DNA of 64,000 nucleotides from Bog-473 sp963719485 (GCA_963719485.1 OY970387.1:4216001-4280000); one strand, 5' to 3'. Shown: positions 52,986-62,338, counted from the first letter of the stretch. Made by a program: numbers and translations. The notes: a model not told the origin generated them from the letters alone.

Positions 52986-54395
52986 ATGCACGCCGACGCC
53001 CAGGGCCTCGACATGAGCGGCACGAGCGATGGGGTCGCCGCCTACGACCGCGCTCTTGGACACCTCGTGCGTTTCCAGGCGGAGGTTGTTGAAGTGATCG
53101 CCGACGCCCGTGCAGCCGGCGCCGCCTGCCCGATGATCGAGTTGCTGAGCGCCTACCTCTCGCTGATGTCGACCGAGCAGTCTGGGGTCGCCGATGCCCG
53201 CGGCGCGCTAAGCAACCTCGGCGAAGAGGTCCACCACCTGACCCCGCGCGAGCACGAGCATCTGGCCGCAGCGAACGTGTGGCTCCTCGGTGACATGGCG
53301 GGCGCCGGTCGCCTCCTCGAAGATCTCACCCTCCGCCACCCGCGCGACCTGCTTGCCCTGGCGGTGGGCCACCAGATCGACTTCTTCACCGGCCACGCGA
53401 CCGCGCTGCGGGACCGAATTGGCCGCGCCCAGTACGCATGGGAACCCAACGACGCCAATCTCGGCTTCGTGCAGGGTATGTACGCCTTCGGGCTCGAGGA
53501 GTGCAACCTCTACGCCCTGTCAGAGGAGATGGCCGAGCAAGCCGTCCAGGCCAACCCCGAGGACGTCTGGGGCATCCACGCAATGGTCCACACCTACGAG
53601 ATGCAAGGGCGGACCGCCGAGGGACTGCGCTTCCTGCGGGCCAGAGAGTCCCATTGGCGGACCGGCAATTTCCTCAACGTTCACAACTCGTGGCACAACG
53701 CGCTCTTCCTGCTGGAGGGAGACGACGTCGAGGGCGCACTCGCCATCTACGACTCGGTGTTGCACCACGACGGCTCGGAGGACCTCGCGCTCGAACTGGT
53801 GGACGCCAGTTCGCTGCTGTGGCGGCTGCACCTCGAGGGTGCGTCGGTCGGCGACCGTTGGCAGCCTCTCGCCGAAGCCTGGGGCCGTATCATGTGTCCC
53901 GGCTATTACCCATTCAACGACATGCACGCCACCATGGCGTTCGTTGGCGCCGGCCGACTCGATCTGGCCCGCGAGCTCGTCACCAGCCTCGAGCGCGTCG
54001 CCGGGGAGACCGGGGACGAGGACACGGGCAGGTACATGACCCGGGCGGTCGGTCTCCCCGTGTGCCGCAGCCTGGTGGCCTTCGGGCAGGCCGACGACAC
54101 GGGGTTCCTCAAGCACTTCCTCCCGGTGCGCGAGAGCCTCTATCGATTCGGGGGAAGTCATGCGCAGCGTGACGCCATGCAGCGCACTGCCGTCACAGCT
54201 GCCATCAGGGCCCGGCGATCAGACCTCGCCCGGGCGCTCTTGAGCGAACGCCTCGGCATGCGAGAGAGGTCCTCGTACACGTGGGGACGGCTGGCCCAGG
54301 TCCTCGCGGCTGACGGCGACGAGGCCGGATCGTCTGCCGCGACCAGCCGCGCCACTGCCATCGCCGACAAGGTCGCGACCGCCCGCAGCTCGTAG
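52986..54395 (+). CDS. Tetratricopeptide repeat protein (TTC38-like)
   Basis: 469 residues from ATG 52986 (TTG 52980 possible). Repeated helical pairs such as LGFVQGMYAFGLEECNLYAL, EEMAEQAVQANPEDVWGIHA, and YEMQGRTAEGLRFLRARES, then FLNVHNSWHNALFLLEGDDV and PFNDMHATMAFVGAGRLDLA, match the TTC38 family conserved from bacteria to animals. The role is unknown. It follows arsC on the same strand, and a hairpin terminates it. Confidence 0.85.
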   Translation: MHADAQGLDMSGTSDGVAAYDRALGHLVRFQAEVVEVIADARAAGAACPMIELLSAYLSLMSTEQSGVADARGALSNLGEEVHHLTPREHEHLAAANVWLLGDMAGAGRLLEDLTLRHPRDLLALAVGHQIDFFTGHATALRDRIGRAQYAWEPNDANLGFVQGMYAFGLEECNLYALSEEMAEQAVQANPEDVWGIHAMVHTYEMQGRTAEGLRFLRARESHWRTGNFLNVHNSWHNALFLLEGDDVEGALAIYDSVLHHDGSEDLALELVDASSLLWRLHLEGASVGDRWQPLAEAWGRIMCPGYYPFNDMHATMAFVGAGRLDLARELVTSLERVAGETGDEDTGRYMTRAVGLPVCRSLVAFGQADDTGFLKHFLPVRESLYRFGGSHAQRDAMQRTAVTAAIRARRSDLARALLSERLGMRERSSYTWGRLAQVLAADGDEAGSSAATSRATAIADKVATARSS

Positions 54396-54405
54396 GCGCG
54401 CCGCC

Positions 54406-54434
54406 GTCACCGTCCCCCTGCAGCCGACGGTGAC
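54406..54434. terminator. Stem-loop after the TTC38-like gene
   Basis: GTCACCGTC (54406-54414), 11-nt loop, GACGGTGAC (54426-54434): a perfect 9-bp stem 10 bp past the stop, followed by TCTTCACCT with few U residues. Probably a terminator between two convergent genes. Confidence 0.65.
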
Positions 54435-54564
54435 TCTTCACCTGCCGCGCTGCCCACGGACCGATTCGCTTTCAGCCCTCTCGTGTGCCGGTTGACGGAT
54501 ACCCCGAGCGAACGGTGGCTGTCATGCGCTGATTCCGGGGGGTCCCACCGGACTCCATTCGTTC

Positions 54565-55161
54565 CTAGGGTTGCAGGCTGAACGGCGGATACTCGTCGTT
54601 CAGCAGCAGGAAGTACGACGCCACCCGAAGATGCCACCGGTACACGCCCATGCAGAAGTTCTTCAGTGACGGGTTCCATTCCCCGGTGAAAAGGGCGATG
54701 AACCACGAGATGATGAGACAAATTCCGTTAGCGATGTTGAGAAAGTACAGCACGATGAACTGCGGGATGCAGAGGATGATCCGCACCAGCACGGTGACCC
54801 GGTTGCGCTCACCGCTCTCCGACGTGAGGTTCAATACTGCCGGGTAGCCGCCCGGATCAGCGAAACCCTGCGGGATCGGGGCGAAGGGCGGATACGGCTC
54901 GGCCCACACGTAGAGACCCGTGATCACTCGCCACTGATAGCGAATGACACCGGCGATGAACACGCTCAGGCTCTCCGGTGCCGTGCCGGTGAACACGATG
55001 GAGAACCAGCACACGATGGCAGCGAGAAAGGCCACGATGCTGAGGATGTACACCCAGATGAACTGCGGGATGAAGATCAGCCAATTGGTCAGGACCTTGA
55101 CTGGCGGAATCTTCTCGGGTCCCGGCGGCGTGTCGAGAGTCAGAGGATAGGCGCCCGGCAT
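54565..55161 (-). CDS. DUF4389 membrane protein
   Basis: 198 residues with two related DUF4389 units: TNWLIFIPQFIWVYILSIVA, then IVCWFSIVFTGTAPESLSVF, and VRIILCIPQFIVLYFLNIAN, then ISWFIALFTGEWNPSLKNFC. Each has a helix pair and an FTG motif, with YPPF after each. Inner-membrane protein, no known function. AAGGGAG lies upstream of the start. Confidence 0.82.
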   Translation of the reverse strand: MPGAYPLTLDTPPGPEKIPPVKVLTNWLIFIPQFIWVYILSIVAFLAAIVCWFSIVFTGTAPESLSVFIAGVIRYQWRVITGLYVWAEPYPPFAPIPQGFADPGGYPAVLNLTSESGERNRVTVLVRIILCIPQFIVLYFLNIANGICLIISWFIALFTGEWNPSLKNFCMGVYRWHLRVASYFLLLNDEYPPFSLQP

Positions 55162-55473
55162 AAAGGACTCCCTTCATTTGCCCCCTCAGGCGGCACGATA
55201 GCCCGTCCAAGGTCGCCGGTCACGGATCATCTTCGCCACGACCTCACGTACCGATGCTTGTGTGACCGGTGAGTGACGTCCGCGCCACAGAACCGGCCGC
55301 TTGAGTCAACCAGGTTCGCAGAGGTTGTTCGAATTCGCGTCGCTGTGTCGCACAGTGACGGCGTTCGTCCTCGTGTTTCTCGGCGCCGCACTGAGTGCGC
55401 TGCTGCAAGCCACTCGCAAGAGGGTGCGCAGTTCCCACTCCGACCTAGGCTCGACACGAAGAGGAGGCCACCC
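55162..55473. other. Intergenic region upstream of the CDF exporter
   Basis: 312 bp. A frame in register with the exporter is open from 55273, but its sequence looks random and GAGGAGG sits just before ATG 55474. No riboswitch or operator that I recognise. Confidence 0.4.
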
Positions 55474-56400
55474 ATGCACGAGCTCGGGCCATCGCAGCGC
55501 TTCGACCCGTTCCCTCCGAACATCTTCGAGGGCGACGCCGAACATCGCCACGCCGCCAACCGTTCGCTCGTGTTCTCAGCGCTCGGCCTCACCCTGACCG
55601 GTGGGATCGAGTTCGCCATCGCCCTCATCAGTGGCTCGGTCGGCCTACTGGGTGACGCCATCCACAACTTGGCCGACGTGTCGACCTCTCTGGTGGCCTT
55701 CGTCGGCTTCCGCGTCTCGCGCCGAGGCGCAAACTCGTCACATCCCTATGGCTACGAACGCGCCGAAGACTTGGCCGGCCTCGGTGTCGCACTGGTGATC
55801 TGGGCCTCCGCGCTCTTCGCCGGCTACGTGAGCATCCACAAGCTCGTCCACCATGGCACCACGACGCACCTCTGGCTCGGCGCCGCCGCCGCCATCATCG
55901 GTATCGTGGGTAACCAGATCGTCGCCCGCTACAAGTTGCGTGTGGGCACCCGTATCCAATCGAACACGCTCGTGGCTGACGCGAAACACTCCTGGCTCGA
56001 TGCGGTGGCTTCGGCTGGAGCACTCCTCGGTCTCGTCGGCGTCGCCTGCGGGCTGTGGTGGGCCGACGGGGTGGCGGGGCTCTTGGTGACCAGCTTCATT
56101 GTCCACGTCGGCTGGGAAGTGACCTCCGATGTGGTCAGCCACCTGATGGACAGCGTCGATCCCGAGGTCCTGGCTGGAGCGGAATCTGCTGCACTGTCCG
56201 TACCCGGAGTCGACCACGTCCACGTCCGTGCCCGATGGCTCGGACGCACCTTGCTGGTCGAAGTCGAGGGATTCATGGTCGGCTCGATTCCGCTCGAAGA
56301 AACCGAAACGACGGGGCGCTCAGTACGCGACTCGATCCTGGCCGCCCTGCCCGAGGCCCGCGCGGTCGTCTGGTCGCCCCACGCGCTGCCGACCTCCTAG
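55474..56400 (+). CDS. Cation diffusion facilitator (CDF) metal exporter
   Basis: 308 residues from ATG 55474, with GAGGAGG 7 nt upstream. Six helices with CDF metal sites: GLLGDAIHNLADVSTSLVAF (TM2 Asp/His) and ADAKHSWLDAVASAGALLG (TM5 His/Asp). The C-terminal cytoplasmic domain ends VEVEGFMVGSIPLEETETTG. It exports a divalent metal such as Zn, Cd or Fe against protons. Ion not determined by sequence. Confidence 0.9.
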   Translation: MHELGPSQRFDPFPPNIFEGDAEHRHAANRSLVFSALGLTLTGGIEFAIALISGSVGLLGDAIHNLADVSTSLVAFVGFRVSRRGANSSHPYGYERAEDLAGLGVALVIWASALFAGYVSIHKLVHHGTTTHLWLGAAAAIIGIVGNQIVARYKLRVGTRIQSNTLVADAKHSWLDAVASAGALLGLVGVACGLWWADGVAGLLVTSFIVHVGWEVTSDVVSHLMDSVDPEVLAGAESAALSVPGVDHVHVRARWLGRTLLVEVEGFMVGSIPLEETETTGRSVRDSILAALPEARAVVWSPHALPTS

Positions 56401-56401
56401 T

Positions 56402-56421
56402 CCTGCGTGCCGGGCCGCAGG
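56402..56421. terminator. Short stem-loop between convergent exporter and pirin genes
   Basis: CCTGCG (56402-56407) pairs with CGCAGG (56416-56421) around an 8-nt loop, directly after the exporter stop. The 6-bp stem is weak. Confidence 0.4.
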
Positions 56422-56425
56422 CAGG

Positions 56426-57184
56426 TTACTCCACCCTGAGCGAAGCGTGCATCTCCCAGATGAGCACCTCACTGGATTCCAGGGCGCGAAGCCGCCTCTC
56501 CCCTGCCGCCGTCAGCCGCGCCGCATCTCCCGCATCGAGTGCTCCGACAGACTCCAGCTCCACGCGTCCCCGGGGAATGTAGACGTGGACGAAGGGGGCA
56601 TCGGGCACTTCGACGCTCTGGCTCTCATCAAGACGAGCGACGTGGAAGGCCGCGCTGGAATTGCGGATGGAGATCGCTGTCTCATTCCGGTGTTTGGCCA
56701 TCCCGGATGCGACGACCGCCAACTTCCCTTGCAGGTCGGACGGGTCCAGGCTGAGCTGCTCGTACCCCGGCGTGACGCCGATCTGGTCGGGCACGAGCCA
56801 CATCTGGACGAGATTGAGTCGCTCGTTACCCTCGGCCCGGTCATTGCGCTCCGAGTGCCAGATGCCCCGCCCGGCGGTCATCCGTTGGGCCAGGTTGGGG
56901 TGGATGACCCCGCTGTTGCCCTCTGAGTCCTGGTGGACGACCGAGCCACTCATGACCCAGGTCACGATCTCGAGGTTTCGGTGCGGATGGGTGTCGAACC
57001 CCGTCCCCGGCTCAATGGTGTCGTGATTGTTCACGACGAGGAGACCGTGGTGGGTGTCTCTCCCGTAGGGGTCGATGCCCGAGTCGAACGAGTGACGGCC
57101 GTGCAGCCATCCGATCTCCGTGTGATGGCGAGAGTCACCGGTGCGGATCTCCACTCGTGAGGTGTCGTGGTCAACTCCGCTCAT
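56426..57184 (-). CDS. Pirin-family protein
   Basis: 252 residues from ATG 57184, with GGGAGGA 6 nt upstream. N-terminal cupin metal site DTHPHRNLEIVTWVMSGSV, then RMTAGRGIWHSERNDRAEGN, with His and Glu ligands, and a C-terminal second cupin (FVHVYIPRGRVELE). Pirins include quercetinases and redox sensors. It starts 23 bp after the epimerase stop and is probably co-transcribed with it. Confidence 0.88.
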   Translation of the reverse strand: MSGVDHDTSRVEIRTGDSRHHTEIGWLHGRHSFDSGIDPYGRDTHHGLLVVNNHDTIEPGTGFDTHPHRNLEIVTWVMSGSVVHQDSEGNSGVIHPNLAQRMTAGRGIWHSERNDRAEGNERLNLVQMWLVPDQIGVTPGYEQLSLDPSDLQGKLAVVASGMAKHRNETAISIRNSSAAFHVARLDESQSVEVPDAPFVHVYIPRGRVELESVGALDAGDAARLTAAGERRLRALESSEVLIWEMHASLRVE

Positions 57185-57207
57185 TCGGAGTCCTCCCCGG
57201 ATCGGGT

Positions 57208-58089
57208 CTACTTGCGGTAGCTGCCGGTGCGGAACTCCTCGACGAGCCCGGGGTGCGTGGGCTCCCACCCGAGCTCGGTGAGGGCTCTCGTCGCGTGCGC
57301 GGCCTGGTCGAGAAGGAGGACGTCGGCGAAGTACTCACCGAAGCGCGAGCGAGCCTCCTCCACCGAGCCGGCGACGGCCCCGGCTGCGGCGGCCGCGACG
57401 GCGGCCGCCTCGGTTATCTCGGCGACGGTCGGGTTCAGGCCATTGCCGATCACGTATGTTCCACGCGCCGAGTCACTCTCGAGCACTCGGCGGAAGAGGT
57501 TCGCCAGGTCGGCGACGTGGACCGTCGACCAGTGCTGGCTCCCCGTACCGATCATGATCAGGTTGCCGGCGGCGTCTCGAGGCGAGCCGAGAAGTGCCCC
57601 GGGAACGGCTCCTCCCGAGTCTCCGTAGGCGACGCTCGATGCGACCACGATCCCGCGCATGCCCGTCTCGCTCAGCAGTCGCTCCTGAATTGGCGGCTTC
57701 CAGGCCACCATGGGCGGTGCGTCGACCGGAGAGGTGTCGGTGATGTTCGTGTTGTCCCCATAGATCCACCCTCCGGTGATGTACGCAAAGGGCTTGCCGG
57801 AGCTGCCGAACGCGATCACGGCGGCGTCGACCACGGCGGCATCGAAGGCGGCGCTGGTCTCGTCGCCCGGGCTCGCGGTGTGGACGGCCGCATCGGCGTC
57901 CTCGAACACCTTGACCACGGCAGGCCCGTCGTGGAGATCGACCACCACGGGCTCGGCGCCGCGGGCACGAACCGCCTCGGCTTGATCGTCGCCTTGAACC
58001 AGAGCCGTCACGCTGTGACCGTTGGTGACGAGTTCGGTGAGGATGTGGGATCCGATGAACCCGGTACTGCCAGTGAGTGCAACCTTCAT
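57208..58089 (-). CDS. NAD(P)-dependent epimerase/dehydratase (extended SDR)
   Basis: 293 residues from ATG 58089, with GGAGGT 8 nt upstream. Rossmann start KVALTGSTGFIGSHILTEL with GxxGxxG, then PFAYITGGWIYGDNT and YVIGNGLNPTVAEITEAAAV. The Tyr-xxx-Lys pair is not clear, so it may be an atypical binder or reductase of NmrA/NAD_binding_10 type. First gene of a unit with pirin, under the promoter at 58183-58212 and probably the divergent MarR. Confidence 0.85.
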   Translation of the reverse strand: MKVALTGSTGFIGSHILTELVTNGHSVTALVQGDDQAEAVRARGAEPVVVDLHDGPAVVKVFEDADAAVHTASPGDETSAAFDAAVVDAAVIAFGSSGKPFAYITGGWIYGDNTNITDTSPVDAPPMVAWKPPIQERLLSETGMRGIVVASSVAYGDSGGAVPGALLGSPRDAAGNLIMIGTGSQHWSTVHVADLANLFRRVLESDSARGTYVIGNGLNPTVAEITEAAAVAAAAAGAVAGSVEEARSRFGEYFADVLLLDQAAHATRALTELGWEPTHPGLVEEFRTGSYRK

Positions 58090-58182
58090 TTCGTTGACCT
58101 CCAGAGTCGTGTTCGTGGATTTGGTTGGTGAAGTCGATGAATGGATCACCCTTCGTGGCACGCGTGATCTGACTACCGAACC

Positions 58183-58212
58183 ATTCTACGGAGCTAGCAC
58201 TTTAACTGTCAA
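58183..58212 (-). promoter_or_regulatory. Consensus-like sigma-70 promoter of the epimerase-pirin unit
   Basis: On the minus strand TTGACA (58212-58207), 18-nt spacer, TAGAAT (58188-58183). Both hexamers are near-perfect. An imperfect palindrome CTTTAACTGTCAAG overlaps the -35 box, where the divergent MarR protein could bind and block it. Confidence 0.7.
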
Positions 58213-58315
58213 GTCATTTTTCCGTTTCGCTGTGAAGGAATGAGGAGAAATCCTGCCTAAACTGGGGGTTCTCACGGGGATCCGCTTTCCGATATGACTT
58301 GAACATGAGAGTGAC

Positions 58316-58831
58316 ATGCCATATGGTTCTCGTGTGAGCCAAGCCCACGCCGGCGATGGGCCGGACGAGGAAGTGCCGTGGTTGACCGACGAGGAGCTGG
58401 CTTCTTGGCTGGCCGTGGTGGACATGCTGGTCTGGCTGCCATGGTCGATCGATCAGCAGCTGCGGCGCGACTCGGACCTCTCCATGGTCGAATACCAAGT
58501 CCTCGCCATGCTCTCGACCAACCCGCAATGGACCATGCGGATGAGCTCCCTGGCCGACGTCACCAATGCCTCGCTCTCTCGGCTCTCCCACGTCGTCAAA
58601 CGCCTCGAGGGTCGCGGCCTCGTCTACCGGGAGCCTGACCCCTCCGATGGGCGATTCACCAACGCCATCCTCACCGAGGAGGGCTTCCGTACGATCGCGG
58701 AGGCCGCACCCGCACACGTCGCCCAGGTACGATCCCTCGTTATCGACGTGTTGACCCCCGAGCAGTTGCGCTTGATGGGTCGGGCGGCCAAACGCATCGT
58801 GGCGAACATCGACACATCGGCCGTCAACTAG
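58316..58831 (+). CDS. MarR-family transcriptional regulator
   Basis: 171 residues. Winged helix at about 45-125: LSMVEYQVLAMLSTNPQWTM, DVTNASLSRLSHVVKRLEGR, and wing REPDPSDGRFTNAILTEEG. N-terminal LTDEELASWLAVVDMLVWLP is typical. It is divergent from the epimerase-pirin unit and probably represses it in response to a phenolic or oxidant. ATG 58316; a ribosome-binding site is not obvious. Confidence 0.88.
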   Translation: MPYGSRVSQAHAGDGPDEEVPWLTDEELASWLAVVDMLVWLPWSIDQQLRRDSDLSMVEYQVLAMLSTNPQWTMRMSSLADVTNASLSRLSHVVKRLEGRGLVYREPDPSDGRFTNAILTEEGFRTIAEAAPAHVAQVRSLVIDVLTPEQLRLMGRAAKRIVANIDTSAVN

Positions 58832-58967
58832 CCCACTGCGTTCTCGCTACGTGAGAGTTCGCGTGGAATGTCGACAACAATTCGCGTTTGACGACACGAA
58901 CTCTTCTGAACAGGGCAGCAAGCACGCAGCAAGCACTTCGCCACTCAGCTACTACGGTCGCTCTTCG

Positions 58968-59827
58968 ATGGAAGGCGGGCCGGAGCAGACCGAACCACAG
59001 CCTCAGAGGCGGCTCTACGGCTGCGCTACCGGGGCACCTGCACGAGCTGCGGTCAGGTGATCGAACGCGGAGCGAGCGCTTTGTGGGACTCCTCGACCAA
59101 GACGGTCGTCTGCTCCGGGTGCGGGCGGGCGGAACCGCCGACCGTCACAGACACTGAGGCGCCGGCACCCGACGTCGGGGTCGCCGGAGGGTCGGCCCAG
59201 CAGAAGTACGAGCGGCTACACCAGCGCCGCGAACACGAGCTCGATCGACGATGGGGGCGACTCGCCGGCGCGGCCAAGTTTCTCTCCGACGATCCCCGGT
59301 CGACCACTGCGTGGGCCTAGGGCTCCAAAGGTGAGCGGATTCTGGCTGTGCACATGAGCCAAGCTCTCGGGGACCGGGCTGTGCTCCTCCATGACCGCAA
59401 GGTGCCGGGCGACCGACGCAACATCGATCACCTTGTGGTCGCGGCCTCGGGCGTCTGGGTGATCGACACGAAGCGCTGGAGCGGTCTGGTCGAGCTGCGC
59501 GACGTGGGAGGCTGGTTCCGCGGTGATCGCCGGCTCTACGTGAAGGGGCGCGACCGGACCGACGCCGTTGACGGGATGATCTGGCAGGTCGAGGCGATCC
59601 GGAGGGCGCTCTGCGGCATCGCAATGGACGTTCCGCTCCACGCCGCCCTGTGCTTCGTCGAGGCCGAGTGGAAGTTGCTCGCCAAACCCTTCGAGCTCAG
59701 AGGTGTGCGGGTCTCAGGACCCAAGAGTCTCTCGGTAGCCATTTCCGAAGCCGGGCCGCTGGAGCTCGACCAGGTCATGGAGGTTGCGACAACACTGGCC
59801 GCCGCGCTGCCGAGCAAGACGAGCTGA
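58968..59827 (+). pseudogene. Degraded NERD (nuclease-related domain) protein gene
   Basis: Two lesions. First, a plausible start ATG 58968 (MEGGPEQTEPQPQRR) is out of frame with the zinc-ribbon that follows (LRYRGTCTSCG... VVCSGCGRAEPP); an indel near 59013-59017 would join them. Second, TAG at 59318-59320 cuts the chain after RSTTAWA, yet the same frame continues GSKGERILAVHMSQALGD, then the NERD core NIDHLVVAASGVWVIDTKRW and on to 59827. AAG to TAG is a one-base change that would restore a normal junction. NERD proteins are restriction-nuclease-like. The domain sequence looks well preserved, so decay is recent or the stops are errors. Confidence 0.75.
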
Positions 59828-60212
59828 CGGCTCAACATCGCTTCGACAGCGCGGCTTAACCCCTGCGGGGAAGCGAAGGATCCCGACACGACTTGATGGA
59901 GCTGTGTCCAAATCCCGGCGAACTGTGTCACCCTACAGATGGGTCCTTCAGTTCCGTGCCGCCACCGCTGCGATCCACCGCAATGGACGACTATTCCCGG
60001 AGGGTCATCGGCGGGTCGGGCTCGGCGGACCGCAATTGCGGCACTCCTGGTGGCTTGGAATCTGCTGCTAACGGTGGTCGTGATCGCCGAGGTTTTGATT
60101 GGTGCGCGTGGCGCGACCTTTGCTGTCAGGGCCTTTTGTGCCGTCTGCTCCGGTCACGTCGCGACTCCAGCGGTGGACTTGGGGATGAGAGTCAGAGCAG
60201 GCGGTTGCCGAC
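59828..60212. other. Intergenic region without a supported gene
   Basis: 385 bp. A CCCC-TGC-GGGG hairpin (59860-59870) within a larger CTTCG/CGAAG pairing lies just after the NERD frame and could terminate it. A plus-strand frame from 59939 holds one hydrophobic run (TAIAALLVAWNLLLTVVVIA), but its ends look random and I do not call it. Confidence 0.4.
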
Positions 60213-60524
60213 TCAGTTGCCGTGGGCGGGTTCGGCGCCAGCCAAGACGGCTGCGATCCGGTCAAGTTGACGCGCCCAGAGCTGCGGATAGAAAGTGGCA
60301 TCCTCCGCACTCAGGCCGGAGAACTGCACCCTCACATTTGTGCCGTCACCCGTCGGAGTGAGCGTGATCTCAATAAATGTAGGTGTCGGCGTCGCTTCGT
60401 CGATTCCTTGACGGTCCCATCTGAGCAGTATGCGGTGCGGGGGATCTACTTCTATGTAGCGGCCGGCAAATGCCGTCCCGTCGAGGTCGAGCTCGAACGT
60501 CTCCCCCATGCGAGGAGCTGTCAT
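60213..60524 (-). CDS. Short SRPBCC/AHSA1-like protein, possibly N-terminally truncated
   Basis: 103 residues from ATG 60524, with AAGGTGG about 10 nt upstream. GRYIEVDPPHRILLRWDRQG, FIEITLTPTGDGTNVRVQFS and LWARQLDRIAAVLAGAEP match the second half of AHSA1-type START-fold proteins. The usual first strand and helices are missing, and no frame upstream supplies them, so this is a remnant or a minimal form. Function unknown. Confidence 0.65.
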   Translation of the reverse strand: MTAPRMGETFELDLDGTAFAGRYIEVDPPHRILLRWDRQGIDEATPTPTFIEITLTPTGDGTNVRVQFSGLSAEDATFYPQLWARQLDRIAAVLAGAEPAHGN

Positions 60525-60753
60525 CGATTTCCGTCCACCTTGACGAGGCCGGTCCACGTCCAAAAGGCACGAGCAGTCGGGGTCGGCTGAATGAGCTCGC
60601 CGAAGGCCAGACCTGAGCAGCCCACTGAGTGCGACGAGGTGTCCCGCATCACGACCGGCAGCGGGTCTGCAAGCGCATCGTGGGGATGCACGTGCATCAT
60701 CCAAGAGCCGTGAGCCGACCTCGGCCATGGCTGTGAACGAACCCGGCTTGGAA

Positions 60754-61359
60754 TCATTCGCCGATGGTAAGGGCGAGGAGGGTATTGACGGCAGTCTCGA
60801 ACGGACGGGGACTCTGCTGTACCTGGGCGAGTAGAAGTCCCCCTTGGAGCGTGGCGAGCAGAGTAGTGGCGAGGTCGTCCGGGTCGATGTCGGCCGGGAG
60901 TTTCCCGTCGGCATGAAGGGATCTCAGCCCATCGCCGATGGCGGCTGCCCACTGATCGAACCCTGCCGCGATGAGCGCTCGGGCCTCGGGGTCACTCTCG
61001 GCGAGTTGACCAACGAGCGAGCCAAGTTGGCAGCCCCCCTTTGCTTTGGTGCGCCTCGCTGCCGTGATCACCATGTTCCGCCAGGCTTCGACTCCGTTCG
61101 CGCTGCTGAGCGCCTGCCGCTGGCGATTGACGATGGTCTCGGCCTGGTAGTCGATGACCGCCTGCACGAGCTCGTTCTTGTCGGGAAAGTAGTGGTACAT
61201 CTGAGAGCCGCTGACTTCCGCCGCCACCTTGACGTCTTCCAAGGTGGTGCCCGCGACCCCGCGCTCATGGATCAGGGCGGCGGCCTCCTCCACGATTCGT
61301 GCCCGGACGCGTGCTCCCTTGGGGGTGAGCCTCGGCCGGTCACTCGTCTCGTTGACCAT
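60754..61359 (-). CDS. TetR/AcrR family transcriptional regulator
   Basis: 201 residues from ATG 61359. HTH at about 15-65: VRARIVEEAAALIHERGVAG, then TLEDVKVAAEVSGSQMYHYF and PDKNELVQAVI. The C-terminal part (CQLGSLVGQLAESDPEARAL... GGLLLAQVQQSPRPFETAV) has the Cys found in YxaF/LmrA-like (TetR_C_LmrA) regulators. It is divergent from two SDR genes, with a TGACA/TGTCA inverted repeat at 61387-61410 overlapping a TTGACA box (61386-61391), so it probably represses them. Confidence 0.88.
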   Translation of the reverse strand: MVNETSDRPRLTPKGARVRARIVEEAAALIHERGVAGTTLEDVKVAAEVSGSQMYHYFPDKNELVQAVIDYQAETIVNRQRQALSSANGVEAWRNMVITAARRTKAKGGCQLGSLVGQLAESDPEARALIAAGFDQWAAAIGDGLRSLHADGKLPADIDPDDLATTLLATLQGGLLLAQVQQSPRPFETAVNTLLALTIGE

Positions 61360-61455
61360 GCACCAACGTTAACAGGATTCTGAGTTTGACAGCCCAGTTC
61401 CGAGATGTCAGAGTGAGTCACATAACCCATTTTGGAGCGAGAGGACACACATCGC

Positions 61456-62205
61456 ATGACTGATCTGAGCGGCAAGACAGCTCTGGTGACGGGCTCGACG
61501 AGCGGGATCGGCAAGGCAACGGCCATCGCCTTGGCCGCCCGCGGCGCTCACGTACTGATAGTCGGGCGCGACGAGCAACGAGCAAAAGACGTGGTCGCCG
61601 AGATCGAAGGCAGCGGCGGCAGTGCATCATTCCGGCTCACTACATTGAGCGATCTGAAATCGGCCCAGGACCTGGTCGAGTGGGCCACTGAGGAAGGCGA
61701 CGGTCACGTCGACATCCTCATCAACAACGCTGGCGTCGCCTTGCTCGGGCCAAGCATGGCAGCCACCGAGGCAGAGTTCGACGAAACCTTTGCACTAAAC
61801 GTCAAGGTTCCGTTCTTCCTCGTCGCGTCATTGGCGCCAGCCATGGCCGAGCGCGGATGGGGTTCGATCGTCAACATCTCCACGATGGTCGCCAGCTTTG
61901 GACAAGCCGGCATGGCGATGTATGGCGCCAGCCGAGCGGCTCTCGAACTGTTGACGAAGGCCTGGGCCGCCGAATACGGCTCGAGTGGTGTTCGGGTCAA
62001 CGCCGTTGCCCCCGGCCCGACGCGCACCCGCATGATGGAAGCAGTCCCCGACGAGATGGTGAATCAGCTCGCAGCACTGGCACCAGCAGGTCGCGTAGCT
62101 CAGCCCGAGGAACTTGCTGCGGCGATCGTCTTCCTCGCCAGTGATGATGCCAGTTTCGTCCACGGCGTCACTCTTGCGGTCGACGGAGGCCGGGTCGCGA
62201 CATAA
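61456..62205 (+). CDS. Short-chain dehydrogenase/reductase
   Basis: 249 residues from ATG 61456 (TTG 61432 possible). TALVTGSTSGIGKATAIALA (cofactor), ILINNAGVALLGPSM, catalytic Ser in SIVNISTMVASFG, Tyr in MAMYGASRAALELL (Arg replaces the common Lys in the YxxxK motif), and VRVNAVAPGPTRTRM. A classical NADP-preferring oxidoreductase with an unusual YxxxR. Divergent from TetR; first of two SDRs. Confidence 0.87.
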   Translation: MTDLSGKTALVTGSTSGIGKATAIALAARGAHVLIVGRDEQRAKDVVAEIEGSGGSASFRLTTLSDLKSAQDLVEWATEEGDGHVDILINNAGVALLGPSMAATEAEFDETFALNVKVPFFLVASLAPAMAERGWGSIVNISTMVASFGQAGMAMYGASRAALELLTKAWAAEYGSSGVRVNAVAPGPTRTRMMEAVPDEMVNQLAALAPAGRVAQPEELAAAIVFLASDDASFVHGVTLAVDGGRVAT

Positions 62206-62338
62206 CCCCAGATCCCATCCCGTGCCCAGGTGCTCGTCGACCCGCTACGGGTCTCTAGCAACCCCGGAGAACCGGTAGACGCAACCCGCCACGAGCTGTC
62301 CTGCCTGACCAGGCCCACAGAAGCGAGAGGAAATACCA

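Noticed and set aside
59939..60361. 140-codon plus-strand frame with one hydrophobic run
   Set aside because: No ribosome-binding site, random-looking ends, and it overlaps the SRPBCC coding region on the other strand.
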